Assembly (NCBI GenBank): GCA_036339585.1
Contig: JAYZAS010000004.1
Location: forward strand, 444,773-508,772
Direction of reading: 5' to 3'
DNA from: Pseudomonadota bacterium
GTDB lineage: Bacteria > Pseudomonadota > Alphaproteobacteria > UBA8366
Length of the DNA: 64,000 nt
Shown here: positions 42,868 to 51,882 of the stretch, piece by piece
Layout of the letters: the number at the start of each line of letters is the position of its first letter
Position numbering within the stretch: the stretch's first letter is position 1
The notes under the pieces: model-generated
The model's database searches: none
Told to the model about the DNA's origin: nothing
Seen by the model: only the letters and a program-made list of their open reading frames with translations
Program-made: the position numbers and the translations under genes

Positions 42868-44010
42868 ATGGCACTGATTACTTGTGTTGAGGACCAGCGG
42901 CAGATTGCTAAGCGCAAGGTTCCAAAAATGTTCTATGACTACGCTGACACGGGTTCGTGGACAGAGAGTACATACAATCTAAATGAAAAAGATTTTGAGA
43001 AAATTAGATTTCGTCAGAGAGTTGGAATTGACGTTAGTAGTCGAAGCACCCGGATGACGATGTTAGGGCAAGACCTTCCGATGCCAACGGCCCTAGCTCC
43101 GATTGGTATGGCAGGCATGCAGTACCCAGATGGAGAGATACTCTCAGCGAAGGCAGCAGAGGACTTTGGGATACCGTTTACACTCTCGACCATGTCAATT
43201 TGTTCGATTGAAGATGTAGCATCGAATACGTCGATGCCATTTTGGTTTCAGCTATATGTGATGCGCGATCGTGCATTCATGAAAAGGTTGATCAGTAGAG
43301 CAGAGGCAGCACAATGTTCCGCCCTCATGGTAACGCTTGATCTGCAGATATTAGCACAACGCCACAAAGATGTTCAGAATGGTCTCAGCGCGCCGCCAAA
43401 GCTCAATTTAAAAAATTTTTTGAATATTTGCACAAAACCTAATTGGTGTTTTCAAATGCTCAAAACTAAAAGAAGAAACTTTGGAAACATTTTCGGGCAC
43501 GTCAAAGGTATTGATGATATGTCTTCATTATCTGATTGGGTAACTAGCCAATTCGACCCAAGTTTGGATTGGAAGGATGTGTCTGAAATACGTAGTATTT
43601 GGGATGGAAAACTAATTCTCAAGGGAATAATGGATAGAGAGGATGCAATAGCTGCTGTTCAGGCCGGAGCCGACGCGATTGTTGTTTCGAACCATGGCGG
43701 ACGCCAATTGGATGGCACAATTTCATCAATAGATGCTCTGCCTAGAATTTTAGATGTGGTGGGTAACAAATGTGAGGTGTGGATGGATGGCGGCATACGC
43801 AGTGGGCAAGACATACTTCGTGCCGTAGCCTTGGGTGCCACAGGCACTCTTATCGGCAGAGCCTTTTTGTATGGTCTTGGCGCTAGTGGGCAAAATGGAG
43901 TCTGCCAGACATTAGAGATTCTCAGAAAAGAACTTGACCTAACTATGGGACTTTGCGGATTAAAGAATTTAGCAGATGTTGATAAATCAATTTTGCATCA
44001 ATACCAGTGA
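42868..44010 (+). CDS. FMN-dependent alpha-hydroxy-acid dehydrogenase (LldD-like)
   Basis: The 380-residue TIM-barrel flavoprotein opens with VPKMFYDYADTGSW and has PTALAPIGMAGMQYPDGE and the catalytic VSNHGGRQLDG. It ends with MDGGIRSGQDILRAVALGA for FMN phosphate binding. The family oxidises L-lactate, glycolate, mandelate or longer 2-hydroxy acids. The middle insertion region is of the L-lactate type. It is a single gene behind tRNA-Ala, and the substrate is uncertain. Confidence 0.92.
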   Translation: MALITCVEDQRQIAKRKVPKMFYDYADTGSWTESTYNLNEKDFEKIRFRQRVGIDVSSRSTRMTMLGQDLPMPTALAPIGMAGMQYPDGEILSAKAAEDFGIPFTLSTMSICSIEDVASNTSMPFWFQLYVMRDRAFMKRLISRAEAAQCSALMVTLDLQILAQRHKDVQNGLSAPPKLNLKNFLNICTKPNWCFQMLKTKRRNFGNIFGHVKGIDDMSSLSDWVTSQFDPSLDWKDVSEIRSIWDGKLILKGIMDREDAIAAVQAGADAIVVSNHGGRQLDGTISSIDALPRILDVVGNKCEVWMDGGIRSGQDILRAVALGATGTLIGRAFLYGLGASGQNGVCQTLEILRKELDLTMGLCGLKNLADVDKSILHQYQ

Positions 44011-44138
44011 GGTTTTGTGACACGACAACCAACGGCACCAATTGTGTATATTTTATGACGTTGTTCACCACTCTATTTTATTTATGATGGCCGCAGTGTT
44101 TTATACTTAAGAGGTGTTCTGGAGAGAGAGGGAGAGGG

Positions 44139-45341
44139 ATGGGTTTACAGGTATTGAAGCTCCCCGTCGGTACGGATGAGGCGACTGATTACGCAAGCCG
44201 GGTTCGTAACTTGAGAGATGAGATTGTATCCTATTCGCCCCAAATAGAGGCGGAAAGAGGAATACCCCAATCATTAATAAATAAACTCCATTCGGCAGGA
44301 CTATTTAAAATGCTCCTACCTAAATGCTATGGGGGCGGTGAAGTACACCCCGTAACTTTTTTCAAGACGGTGATGGCGCTTGCTGCGTGTGATGGATCTG
44401 TTGGTTGGTGCGTAGGTCAGCAGAATGGATGCTCAACAATAGCTGCGGCAGTTAAGCCGGAAGTTGCTAATGAAATCTGGGGCAATGACCCAGTCGGAGC
44501 TCTAGCCTGGGGCCCCGGAAAAGGCACTGCCATGCCCGACGGTGACGGCTACCGGATAAATGGCAGCTGGATGTTTGCAAGTGGCAGGCGGCATTGCAGT
44601 TGGTTAGGCGCTCAAACAACAGCAGTCCTAGACGAGAATGGTAATGAACAGTTTGATAAAGACAATAAGCTTATAACTCGTACATTTCTTATTCCGGCGA
44701 ACAAGGTTCAATGGAAGGATATCTGGAATGTGATAGGCCTGAGGGGTACTGCCAGTGATGCATTTACTGTCGAAGATGTCTATGTCCCAAGAGGTTACTC
44801 GGTCAAGCGTGATCGAATAGTGGATGTTAGGATAAAAAGCCCACTCTATGCTTTTCGGGCTAAGAATCTTTACGCCGCTAGCTTTGCCGGCGTCGCTCTA
44901 GGACTTGCAAGAGGAATTCTCGAGGAATTTAAGGAATTGGCAGCAGAAAAGAAGGGTAAATATGGCAAGACACTACTGATGGATAATGCGGTTGCTCAAG
45001 CGGATGCCTCACTGGCCGAGGCAAGAATACGTTCTGCGACGGCGTACATCGAAAGCGAATTTAACGGCATATACAACGATGTATTAACTGGAGGTGCGCT
45101 AACACCTGACCAGCGGGTGCGGATTCGCCTCGCTAGTACTTTTGCTATTCAGGAGGCAAAGGCAGCTGCCGATATTGCTTATCATTCGGCCGGTGCTACC
45201 GCGATTTTTGCTGCTCAAAACTATGAGCGACGTTATCGTGATCTTCATGCTGTGACTCAACAAACACAGGGCCATAAAGTGCACTATCAAACCGTTGGGT
45301 CGTATCTTTTAGGGCATGAGCCAGAGTTGTCGGCAATGTAG
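44139..45341 (+). CDS. Acyl-CoA-dehydrogenase-fold flavin monooxygenase candidate
   Basis: The 400-residue protein has the acyl-CoA dehydrogenase fold: an N-terminal helical domain with LHSAGLFKMLLPKCYGGGEV, GSVGWCVGQQNG, and the mid beta-domain FASGRRHCSW with WNVIGLRGTASDAF. These features are those of group D flavin monooxygenases such as HsaA, HpaB-related and DszC proteins, rather than true beta-oxidation dehydrogenases. A purine-rich GGAGAGAGAGGGAGAGGG site precedes ATG. Such enzymes need a flavin reductase. One lies at 51883-52446. The aromatic or cyclic substrate is unknown. Confidence 0.78.
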   Translation: MGLQVLKLPVGTDEATDYASRVRNLRDEIVSYSPQIEAERGIPQSLINKLHSAGLFKMLLPKCYGGGEVHPVTFFKTVMALAACDGSVGWCVGQQNGCSTIAAAVKPEVANEIWGNDPVGALAWGPGKGTAMPDGDGYRINGSWMFASGRRHCSWLGAQTTAVLDENGNEQFDKDNKLITRTFLIPANKVQWKDIWNVIGLRGTASDAFTVEDVYVPRGYSVKRDRIVDVRIKSPLYAFRAKNLYAASFAGVALGLARGILEEFKELAAEKKGKYGKTLLMDNAVAQADASLAEARIRSATAYIESEFNGIYNDVLTGGALTPDQRVRIRLASTFAIQEAKAAADIAYHSAGATAIFAAQNYERRYRDLHAVTQQTQGHKVHYQTVGSYLLGHEPELSAM

Positions 45342-45655
45342 AGGATTTATACTTTTCATTAAAAGAATGCTAACACTGATCCCATGTTCAGCAACTATAT
45401 TATTCCCTTCTCAAAAATTAACTCTGACAGCAAGAGCTAATACAAGCTTTGAACTGCAATTGATCGTGTGTATGGTACGTTAGCCCCACTGCCAGGGTCC
45501 TGCAATTTCGACCTTCAGCATTTATCTTCTCAGAAGGGCTAACCGAAACTCGCTTTGATTAAGTGAGTTGCGGATTAAATATAGGTTGTGGAAAAAGCGT
45601 CCGCCCACAATTTTTTAGGCTAACAGGAAATTGAGATGCAAATTTCTTATTTAGT
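45342..45655. other. Intergenic region, no gene seen
   Basis: These 314 bases separate the monooxygenase candidate from the COG0523 gene. I see no tRNA, small gene or repeat. An ACTCGCTT/AAGTGAGT near-palindrome (one mismatch) lies near 45549-45569; it is unexplained and may be chance or a metal-regulator site. Confidence 0.4.
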
Positions 45656-46720
45656 ATGAGCACAAAGAAACCAATCACTATAATCACGGGCTTTCTTGGT
45701 AGTGGCAAGACCTCAGTCTTGAACCATTTGTTGAGCAATGAAAATTTTTCAGACACTGCGGTAATAATTAATGAATTTGGCGAGGTCGGTATTGATCATC
45801 TGTTAGTTGATACTTCCTTCGAGGAAGATGAGATTGTTGTAATGCAGTCGGGATGCATTTGTTGCACTATTCGCGGTGACCTTGTTGACACGCTGGCTGA
45901 TCTTGAGGCTCGAAATAAAAATGGCGATTTACCCGATTTTAGCAGAGTGTTGGTCGAAACCACAGGTTTAGCGGACCCAGCACCCATATTACAAACGGTG
46001 ATGTCTGAACCATTGTTGGTGGATAAATATTGTTTGAGTGGTGTGGTCGCTACGGTCGATGCTGTTAATGGTAAAGGTACCTTTGAAACGTACTCAGAAG
46101 CTGTCAAGCAGGCTGCTGTCTCTGATAGATTATTATTAACTAAGACCGATATCACAGATAATAAAACTGTAGCAAATATGGAGAAGCATTTGGCTCTTTT
46201 AAATCCGAATGCTCCATTAGAGCATGTTGTAAATGGGTCGGTCTCACCAGAGCTCATTTTTGGTCTCGGACTATATAAGGTGGGCGGGAAATCAGACTCA
46301 GTAACGAAATGGCTCTCTGAAGCCCATGAGATGATTCATGAACATGACCATCATAATCATAGCCACCCCAACGATGACCAGAATCTCAATCGCCACACCT
46401 CGGATATCTCAACTTTTTGTTTGAAACGCACCGATCCCTTGCCATGGGAAGGGGTTAAAGCTTGGTTAGAGTCTATCGTTTCCTTATGCGGCGAGAACCT
46501 GCTCCGCGTTAAAGGTGTTATAAATATCGCTGAGTATGACACACCTGTTGTTATTCATGGCGTTCAGCATGTTTTCCATCCGCCGATCCGGCTGAATGAT
46601 TGGCCTGACAAAGACCATTCCACTAGGATCGTTTTCATTACTCGTAATATATCCGAGAGGGGTCTGGAAAAATCGCTTACCACATTCTGTTTAAATGAAC
46701 AAAATTCAATGTTGGATTAA
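45656..46720 (+). CDS. COG0523 GTPase metallochaperone (CobW/ZNG-like)
   Basis: The 354-residue protein has the Walker A TGFLGSGKTS (residues 11-20), the CxCC metal motif GCICC (Cys67, Cys69, Cys70), ETTGLADPAPI, and a C-terminal CobW domain. Between them a His/Asp-rich stretch begins near residue 224 (HEMIHEHDHHNHSHPND), a probable metal reservoir. The family inserts zinc or cobalt into target proteins. The target is not evident, but the adjacent LVIVD gene and the nearby metalloenzymes are candidates. There is no clear ribosome-binding site. Confidence 0.9.
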   Translation: MSTKKPITIITGFLGSGKTSVLNHLLSNENFSDTAVIINEFGEVGIDHLLVDTSFEEDEIVVMQSGCICCTIRGDLVDTLADLEARNKNGDLPDFSRVLVETTGLADPAPILQTVMSEPLLVDKYCLSGVVATVDAVNGKGTFETYSEAVKQAAVSDRLLLTKTDITDNKTVANMEKHLALLNPNAPLEHVVNGSVSPELIFGLGLYKVGGKSDSVTKWLSEAHEMIHEHDHHNHSHPNDDQNLNRHTSDISTFCLKRTDPLPWEGVKAWLESIVSLCGENLLRVKGVINIAEYDTPVVIHGVQHVFHPPIRLNDWPDKDHSTRIVFITRNISERGLEKSLTTFCLNEQNSMLD

Positions 46721-46759
46721 AGCGATGCAGTTTTAGATTCTAATTATTCTGAGGTTAGA

Positions 46760-47974
46760 ATGAAAAAAGCACTGTCCAAGAACATGAATTTGGTCTCGCA
46801 TCATTTGTTAAATGGGTTTGGTGGCATGGGTGAAGGCATGTCGATTCAGGTTACTAGAGACGCAAGGCGTATAATGTGGATGGCACATGTATCAGCGCCA
46901 AAAAATTTTTCTGCTGTTGACGTTACGGACATAAAGAACCCCAAACTTATCTGTCAAACTGAATTACCACATCAAAGTGTCCGGTCAAATTCGCTAGAAG
47001 TATGCGGAGACACTATGGCTGTTGCTTACCAAACGAATAAGCTAGGCGAGCAGCCTGCAGGAATTGAAATGTTTGATATTTCGGTCCCTGACGAACCAAA
47101 AAGCATTGGATTTTTTGATACGTCAGGTCCAATGTCTAAGGGAGTACACCAGGTCTGGTATGTTGATGGCGAATTCATTCATTGTGCTGGCGCTGACCCA
47201 TACTTCAACGCACGCTTGCCAGAAAAAGATTATCAATTTTACCAAATCATAGATGCAAAAGACCCTACGAATATGAAAGAAGTAGGTCGTTGGTGGATGC
47301 CAGGTCAATGTGAAAGTGACGAGGAGCCACCTAATTTGCGGGAGCCGAAATATAACGCTGGCTGGCGGCCCCATAACACGAATGTTTACCCTGAACGGCC
47401 GGATAGGGCTTTTATAGGGTACATAGACGGTGGTGCTGTAACGTTAGATATTACTGATATGGCGAATCCAAAAATGATTGCCAATTGGAATCCGTCACCG
47501 CCCTTTCCCGGATTTATTCATACAGTAATGCCAATGTTTGAACGGGAGCTTTTGGTTGTAAGTCATGAATGTAATAAGCTCGGCGCAGAGGACTGGCCAA
47601 AGGTTACATGGGTACTAGACAATCGCCATGAGTCAAATCCCGTTCCCCTTGCGATTTTACCATTACCTCCATTCGAACAATTTGGCGGTCGCCCGGGCCG
47701 CTTTGGTGCCCATAATTTGCATGAAAATCGCCCGGGTCCCTCATTCCGTTCCGAAACTCTTGTGATTGGCAACTACTTTAATGCCGGGATTAGAGTCCAT
47801 GACATATCTAATCCGTTTCGGCCTGAGGAAGTGGCCTTCTATGTTCCGGAAGACCCTGAAAACTCACGTGTCGGAGAAATTCAGATTAACGACGTTTATG
47901 TTGATGAGAATCAGATCGTTTATGCAATGGATCGTTTCGGCGGAGGGCTCTACATTCTTGAAATGGATATTTAG
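46760..47974 (+). CDS. LVIVD-repeat beta-propeller protein
   Basis: The 404-residue protein contains repeated LVIVD-type blades: FSAVDVTDIKNPKLI, IEMFDISVPDEPKSIG, AVTLDITDMANPKMIA and IRVHDISNPFRPEEVAFY. It has no signal peptide. It has a GAGG site before ATG 46760. The fold is a beta-propeller whose function is not known; homologs occur in alphaproteobacteria, often near hydrolases or metal-dependent enzymes. A truncated decayed copy follows 45 bases downstream, so this locus was duplicated. Confidence 0.85.
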   Translation: MKKALSKNMNLVSHHLLNGFGGMGEGMSIQVTRDARRIMWMAHVSAPKNFSAVDVTDIKNPKLICQTELPHQSVRSNSLEVCGDTMAVAYQTNKLGEQPAGIEMFDISVPDEPKSIGFFDTSGPMSKGVHQVWYVDGEFIHCAGADPYFNARLPEKDYQFYQIIDAKDPTNMKEVGRWWMPGQCESDEEPPNLREPKYNAGWRPHNTNVYPERPDRAFIGYIDGGAVTLDITDMANPKMIANWNPSPPFPGFIHTVMPMFERELLVVSHECNKLGAEDWPKVTWVLDNRHESNPVPLAILPLPPFEQFGGRPGRFGAHNLHENRPGPSFRSETLVIGNYFNAGIRVHDISNPFRPEEVAFYVPEDPENSRVGEIQINDVYVDENQIVYAMDRFGGGLYILEMDI

Positions 47975-48018
47975 ATCATTTGCAGTAGCAATATAAGTTC
48001 AAGAGATGGAGAAACACA

Positions 48019-48406
48019 ATGAGCAAGGCTTAATCCAAAAATATGCGTCTCATAGCCCAGCGCACATCGAATGGTCTGGGTAATATGGATGAAGGGATTT
48101 CAATGGAAGTCACTGCCGAAGGAATACGTACGATCTGGTTGGGTAATGAAACCCCCTAAATTTTACCCATTATCGATGTAATAAAAAGCAATAATCCGAA
48201 AATGGTTTTGCAAACCGAACCTCTTTATCAGCATGTCAGATCTAACACATTTGAACTGAATACTATTGCTTATTCGGTATTAGAATCCCCCGAAGAATTG
48301 CGTGTGGGCAAAATCCAAATAAATGTTTTTACATTGACGAGCGCTAGGTTTTTTGAGGGACAGAACGGGTTTCTGCTGGTTTGCATATTTTGTTGGTGGA
48401 TATATC
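48019..48406 (+). pseudogene. Decayed paralog of the LVIVD-repeat gene
   Basis: Translation from ATG 48019 gives SKNMRLIAQR, GNMDEGISMEV, IDVIKSNNPKMVLQTEP and QHVRSNTFEL. These align to the intact neighbour's SKNMNLVSHH, GGMGEGMSIQV, TDIKNPKLICQTEL and QSVRSNSLEV. There are in-frame TAA stops at 48031-48033 and 48157-48159. About 280 codons are missing from the middle. The remnant of the C-terminus (RVGKIQIN, then after a frameshift FYIDER and ending GLHILLVDI) matches RVGEIQIND and GLYILEMDI. It retains a GGAG site. It is clearly a dead copy. Confidence 0.92.
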
Positions 48407-48408
48407 GA

Positions 48409-49146
48409 TTAAAAATCAAGATGACGGGAACACAGGATTTTTGAAATTTCTGGTTTGAAAGGACTTTTTGGAAGCACTTCGTCATACCAGAATAAATGGA
48501 AAGGTTTAGGTAGAATTAATGCCAAGTAAGCACTGCGATCTCTGATGAGCTTCGCACTTTCGGCGGATATTATTACAACGCCGTTTTTGTTTAATGCCTC
48601 TAGCTCAGCTTGGCGGGCTCTTGTCTGTGTCTGAAAATCGATTATGTCCACTGCTATTAGAGTTTTCCCTGTCCAAAAAATGAAATCCATGGGAATGAAA
48701 GTCTTCGTTTTGGTTGCCAAGTGAGCACGAGGCAAAGGACGCAGGGCGGAAAATGACCAATCCTCATAAGTATAAATGCCATCGTAGGGCGCTAAATCTT
48801 TAGTGAGGCTGACCTGTTCTTTCTCCAGCGAGAGTCTGATGAAATCGAAATAGGCTTCGACAAATACATGCTGAGTTTTTCTCCAAAGGTCGCAGAGTGC
48901 ATGAGAATAGTTTTGCAGTGCTGCAAGGCTAGTGAAGGCGTCGCTCTGTGTGCCGAGATCGCGGGAGACACGAAAATCATAAGGCCCGTGGTGCAGTCTG
49001 AGCGCTGGAGTTGCAGAAGTGTTGAGCCTGAACAAATTAGTTGGTACCGACCCACTCTCAGCTTCTCTTTGCGACCCTATTGATTTTAACCTTTCGGGGT
49101 CAGCGGTTCCAAAAGGTATGATTAAATTATGGGGAGGTTCGGCCAT
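48409..49146 (-). CDS. Unrecognised protein, possible nuclease-like fold
   Basis: From ATG 49146 (MAEPPHNLIIPFG) the product is 245 residues, with AGGTGG just upstream. There is no signal peptide or transmembrane helix. A region at about residues 158-200 has an alpha/beta pattern: IPMDFIFWTG, then LIAVDIIDFQ, a helix, then NGVVIISAE. It faintly recalls a PD-(D/E)XK nuclease core, but the usual lysine is not seen, so this is speculation. Aromatic-rich segments (YTYEDWSF, FHLFWYDE) are notable. It converges on the LVIVD pseudogene. A small ORF ends ten bases before its start. I do not recognise the family. Confidence 0.7.
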   Translation of the reverse strand: MAEPPHNLIIPFGTADPERLKSIGSQREAESGSVPTNLFRLNTSATPALRLHHGPYDFRVSRDLGTQSDAFTSLAALQNYSHALCDLWRKTQHVFVEAYFDFIRLSLEKEQVSLTKDLAPYDGIYTYEDWSFSALRPLPRAHLATKTKTFIPMDFIFWTGKTLIAVDIIDFQTQTRARQAELEALNKNGVVIISAESAKLIRDRSAYLALILPKPFHLFWYDEVLPKSPFKPEISKILCSRHLDF

Positions 49147-49155
49147 CACCACCTA

Positions 49156-49299
49156 TTAATCTATGGCGGCATTGACCGCTAGCACAATGTCTTTTGCTGA
49201 TAACGCCATCGAATGCTTCCTTAGTATTTCATCTTTCCAAGCCATCCCTGCGTTAAGATGGCGGTCAGCAGGGCGCGCACATTCTCTATCTTCCTGCAA
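49156..49299 (-). CDS. Possible small protein upstream of the unrecognised gene
   Basis: A 47-codon ORF from TTG 49299 to TAA 49156 reads QEDRECARPADRHLNAGM, then WKDEILRKHSMALSA and a C-terminus KDIVLAVNAAID. It is charged and helical-looking with even codon use, and its stop lies ten bases before the ATG of the next gene, as in a coupled operon. There is no ATG start in frame until the middle (a 29-residue form). It could also be a gene remnant, since a stop precedes it. It matches no family I know. Confidence 0.3.
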   Translation of the reverse strand: MQEDRECARPADRHLNAGMAWKDEILRKHSMALSAKDIVLAVNAAID

Positions 49300-49552
49300 A
49301 GTCTCTATACGCTAACTACCCTTCAAGTGAGTATGCACTGTTAAAAAGTCTAAATCTATTTCGGAAAACTTTTTTCCTAAGCCCCAGTTTTACGGAGTAA
49401 TCACGTCCATCTTCTAAATAAAAAAGCCAAAAACGTAAATCTGAACAAAAATTAATTTCGAAAATGCATTTCAGTTGAAATACAAAAGTTTTCCAAGTCT
49501 ACAGTATAATTCATTGTTGGTTATTCAGGGCATTTTTTTTTATAATCGGGAT

Positions 49553-50764
49553 ATGGCCGAACAAGCGTTCCCGAAGGGCCCTTTGAGTGGGCTTCGTGTG
49601 CTCGACCTTAGTCGAGTGCTTACTGGACCCTTTTGCACAATGGTTCTGGCTGACCTAGGCGCAGAGGTTATAAAACTTGAAGAGCCTGGGTTGGGAGATC
49701 AGACTCGAACTGTTCCACCCTTGGTGAATGGTGAGAGCCATTATTTTATGGCTATAAACCGGAACAAGAAAAGCATAGTTGTTGACCTTAAAAGCGATGA
49801 GGGTCGTGAGATAGCTCTGTCACTCATTGGCGCATCGGATATACTAATCGAAAACTTCCGCCCAGGCGTTATGGAACGCCTTGGACTTTCTTATGAAAAA
49901 ATACAAATTAATAATCCTGAGCTTATCATTTGTTCAATCACTGGCTTTGGCCAGGATGGTCCGATGGCTCATGCACCGTCTTTCGATCTGGTCACACAGG
50001 CACTCAGTGGCATAATGAGTATTAACGGTGAGAAGGATGGTCCGCCCACTAAAATGGGTATCCCGATGGGAGATGTGGGCGGAGGTTTGTGGGCGGCAAT
50101 TGCAGTGTTGGCGGCACTGCAGCATCGAAACACAACAGGCGAGGGGCTACATGTAGATCTGAGTTTACTGGACGGCCTTGTTGCACTCTTGGGCTATTTA
50201 GCCGAGATCTTTCTCATTACAGGAAAAAGCCCGGGAAGAGTAGGCAGTGGACATCATTCCATTGTTCCTTATGGTCGTTACCCAGTTAAGGATGGGCATA
50301 TAGTTCTCGCTCTACATGTAGGACCTTTCTGGAGAAAGTTTTGTCATGCAGTTGAGCGTCTTGATCTTTTGAAAGATACAAGGTTTAAGACAACGGCCGA
50401 TAGACAGAAGAATAGGGTCGCTTTAGAATCTATAGTTTTGGAAATTCTTTCAAAAAAAACGTCAGACGAATGGTGTGATCTTTTCAGTGCTGCCGACATT
50501 CCGAGTGGACCGGTACTTGATATCGGTGAGGCATTAAGCCAAGCCTCCATCACTCATCGGGGTTTGGTAAAGGCGATAAATAACCCTAAAGCGGGAGCTA
50601 TAGATGTTGTTGGGAGCCCTATCCAATTTAGAGGAGCGTTTGAAAATGAGCCGTATGCTTCCTCAGCTACGCTTGGTCAACATACCAACGCCATTTTGTC
50701 TGAAATACTAGGCTATGAAGAAGAGGAACTATTAAGGCTGAAAAATGACGGTATTATACAATGA
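49553..50764 (+). CDS. CaiB/BaiF (class III) CoA-transferase 1
   Basis: From ATG 49553 (MAEQAFPKG) the protein has 403 residues. It shows GLRVLDLSRVLTGPFCTM, LGAEVIKLEEPG, NRNKKSIVVDL, and IPMGDVGGG with the catalytic aspartate. The family moves CoA between acids via an aspartyl-CoA anhydride. Its stop overlaps the MaoC/FAS1-like gene by four bases (ATGA), so the pair likely act together: activate an acid, then hydrate it. The substrate is unknown; succinyl-CoA or mesaconyl-CoA systems are comparable. Confidence 0.92.
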   Translation: MAEQAFPKGPLSGLRVLDLSRVLTGPFCTMVLADLGAEVIKLEEPGLGDQTRTVPPLVNGESHYFMAINRNKKSIVVDLKSDEGREIALSLIGASDILIENFRPGVMERLGLSYEKIQINNPELIICSITGFGQDGPMAHAPSFDLVTQALSGIMSINGEKDGPPTKMGIPMGDVGGGLWAAIAVLAALQHRNTTGEGLHVDLSLLDGLVALLGYLAEIFLITGKSPGRVGSGHHSIVPYGRYPVKDGHIVLALHVGPFWRKFCHAVERLDLLKDTRFKTTADRQKNRVALESIVLEILSKKTSDEWCDLFSAADIPSGPVLDIGEALSQASITHRGLVKAINNPKAGAIDVVGSPIQFRGAFENEPYASSATLGQHTNAILSEILGYEEEELLRLKNDGIIQ

Positions 50765-51882
50765 ATGATACATACGGATCCGCTACGGATGAGGAGTTAG
50801 CCCGGCTGCGTGGAAAAATCGGTGAGCGGGTTGAAATTTCAGAGCCGCCTTACTTAACAGAGGTGACACGAGATGCAATCCGACATTGGGCATGGGCAAC
50901 TGGCGACCGAAACCCTCTTTACCTTGATAACGAACACGCCGAGGCTTCACCTATTGGAAAAATAAGCGCACCACCATGTATGCTATACGGGTTCAGTAAG
51001 ATGTCAATCGGTTATCGTGGGGGACTGCCGGGCGTTCATTCAATGTTTGGTGGCACTCATTGGCGCTGGAAGAAGCCCATACTCTTAGGTGCACATATCT
51101 CCGCAGAGGTAACGTTTAAAGAATTAACAGAATATCCTAGCCGTTTTGCTGGAAGAATGTTCAAACAGTCTTCTCATATTAAATATAAAGATGAAATGGG
51201 AGTAGAGGTGGCTAACTCCGATAGTTGGGGAATGCGTACTGAGCGGGTGAAGGCACGCAAGAAAGGAAAATATAAAAAACTCGAGCCGGAGTTTGTTACC
51301 CAGAATCAGTTGAAGGATGTAGCCGCGGCCTATGACGAAGAGATCCCAAGAGGGAAAAAACCTCTTTATTGGGACGATGTAAGGGAGTCTGAATTCATAC
51401 CAGGAATTGTGCGTGGACCGTATTCACCTACAGTTGCTGTTTGTTTCGAACAGGCTTGGGGCGGGCTGTTCATAAAGGCGCATTCGTATTGGTTCGATTA
51501 TCTCAAACGTCATCCTGCGGCCGGAATATCCAACGCTTATGGTGTACCAGAACCGCCAGAAGCAGTTCATTGGGATTCTCTCTTGGCTAAGTCAGTTGGT
51601 GTTCCTGAAGCTTATGACTACGGTCCAGAAAGAATTTCTTGGTTAGCTACTATGCTAACTAACTGGATAGGTGATTCTGGGTTTTTAGAGGAATTCTATT
51701 GTGAAATTAGACGGTTCAACTTGGTAGGTGATGTCACTTTTGGTGAGGCGCAGGTAGCACATAAAGAAAAGAGCAACGAAGATTTGGGTCGAATTAGACT
51801 AAATGTATTGGCAAAGGACCAACGTAATCAAACCACTGCAAAGGGTTGGGCAACAGTCCTTCTGCCATATAAACCTCAATAA
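50761..51882 (+). CDS. MaoC/FAS1-like acyl-CoA hydratase
   Basis: The 373-residue protein has two hot-dog parts: an N-terminal FAS1-like dehydratase half (about 20-165; TRDAIRHWAWATGDRNPLYLD) and a C-terminal half (about 215-370). The Asp-His type active site lies in ATGDRNPLY. Similar proteins include mesaconyl-C4-CoA hydratase and itaconyl/beta-methylmalyl-CoA hydratases. It is translationally coupled to the CoA-transferase before it. The direction and substrate are open. Confidence 0.85.
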   Translation: MNDTYGSATDEELARLRGKIGERVEISEPPYLTEVTRDAIRHWAWATGDRNPLYLDNEHAEASPIGKISAPPCMLYGFSKMSIGYRGGLPGVHSMFGGTHWRWKKPILLGAHISAEVTFKELTEYPSRFAGRMFKQSSHIKYKDEMGVEVANSDSWGMRTERVKARKKGKYKKLEPEFVTQNQLKDVAAAYDEEIPRGKKPLYWDDVRESEFIPGIVRGPYSPTVAVCFEQAWGGLFIKAHSYWFDYLKRHPAAGISNAYGVPEPPEAVHWDSLLAKSVGVPEAYDYGPERISWLATMLTNWIGDSGFLEEFYCEIRRFNLVGDVTFGEAQVAHKEKSNEDLGRIRLNVLAKDQRNQTTAKGWATVLLPYKPQ

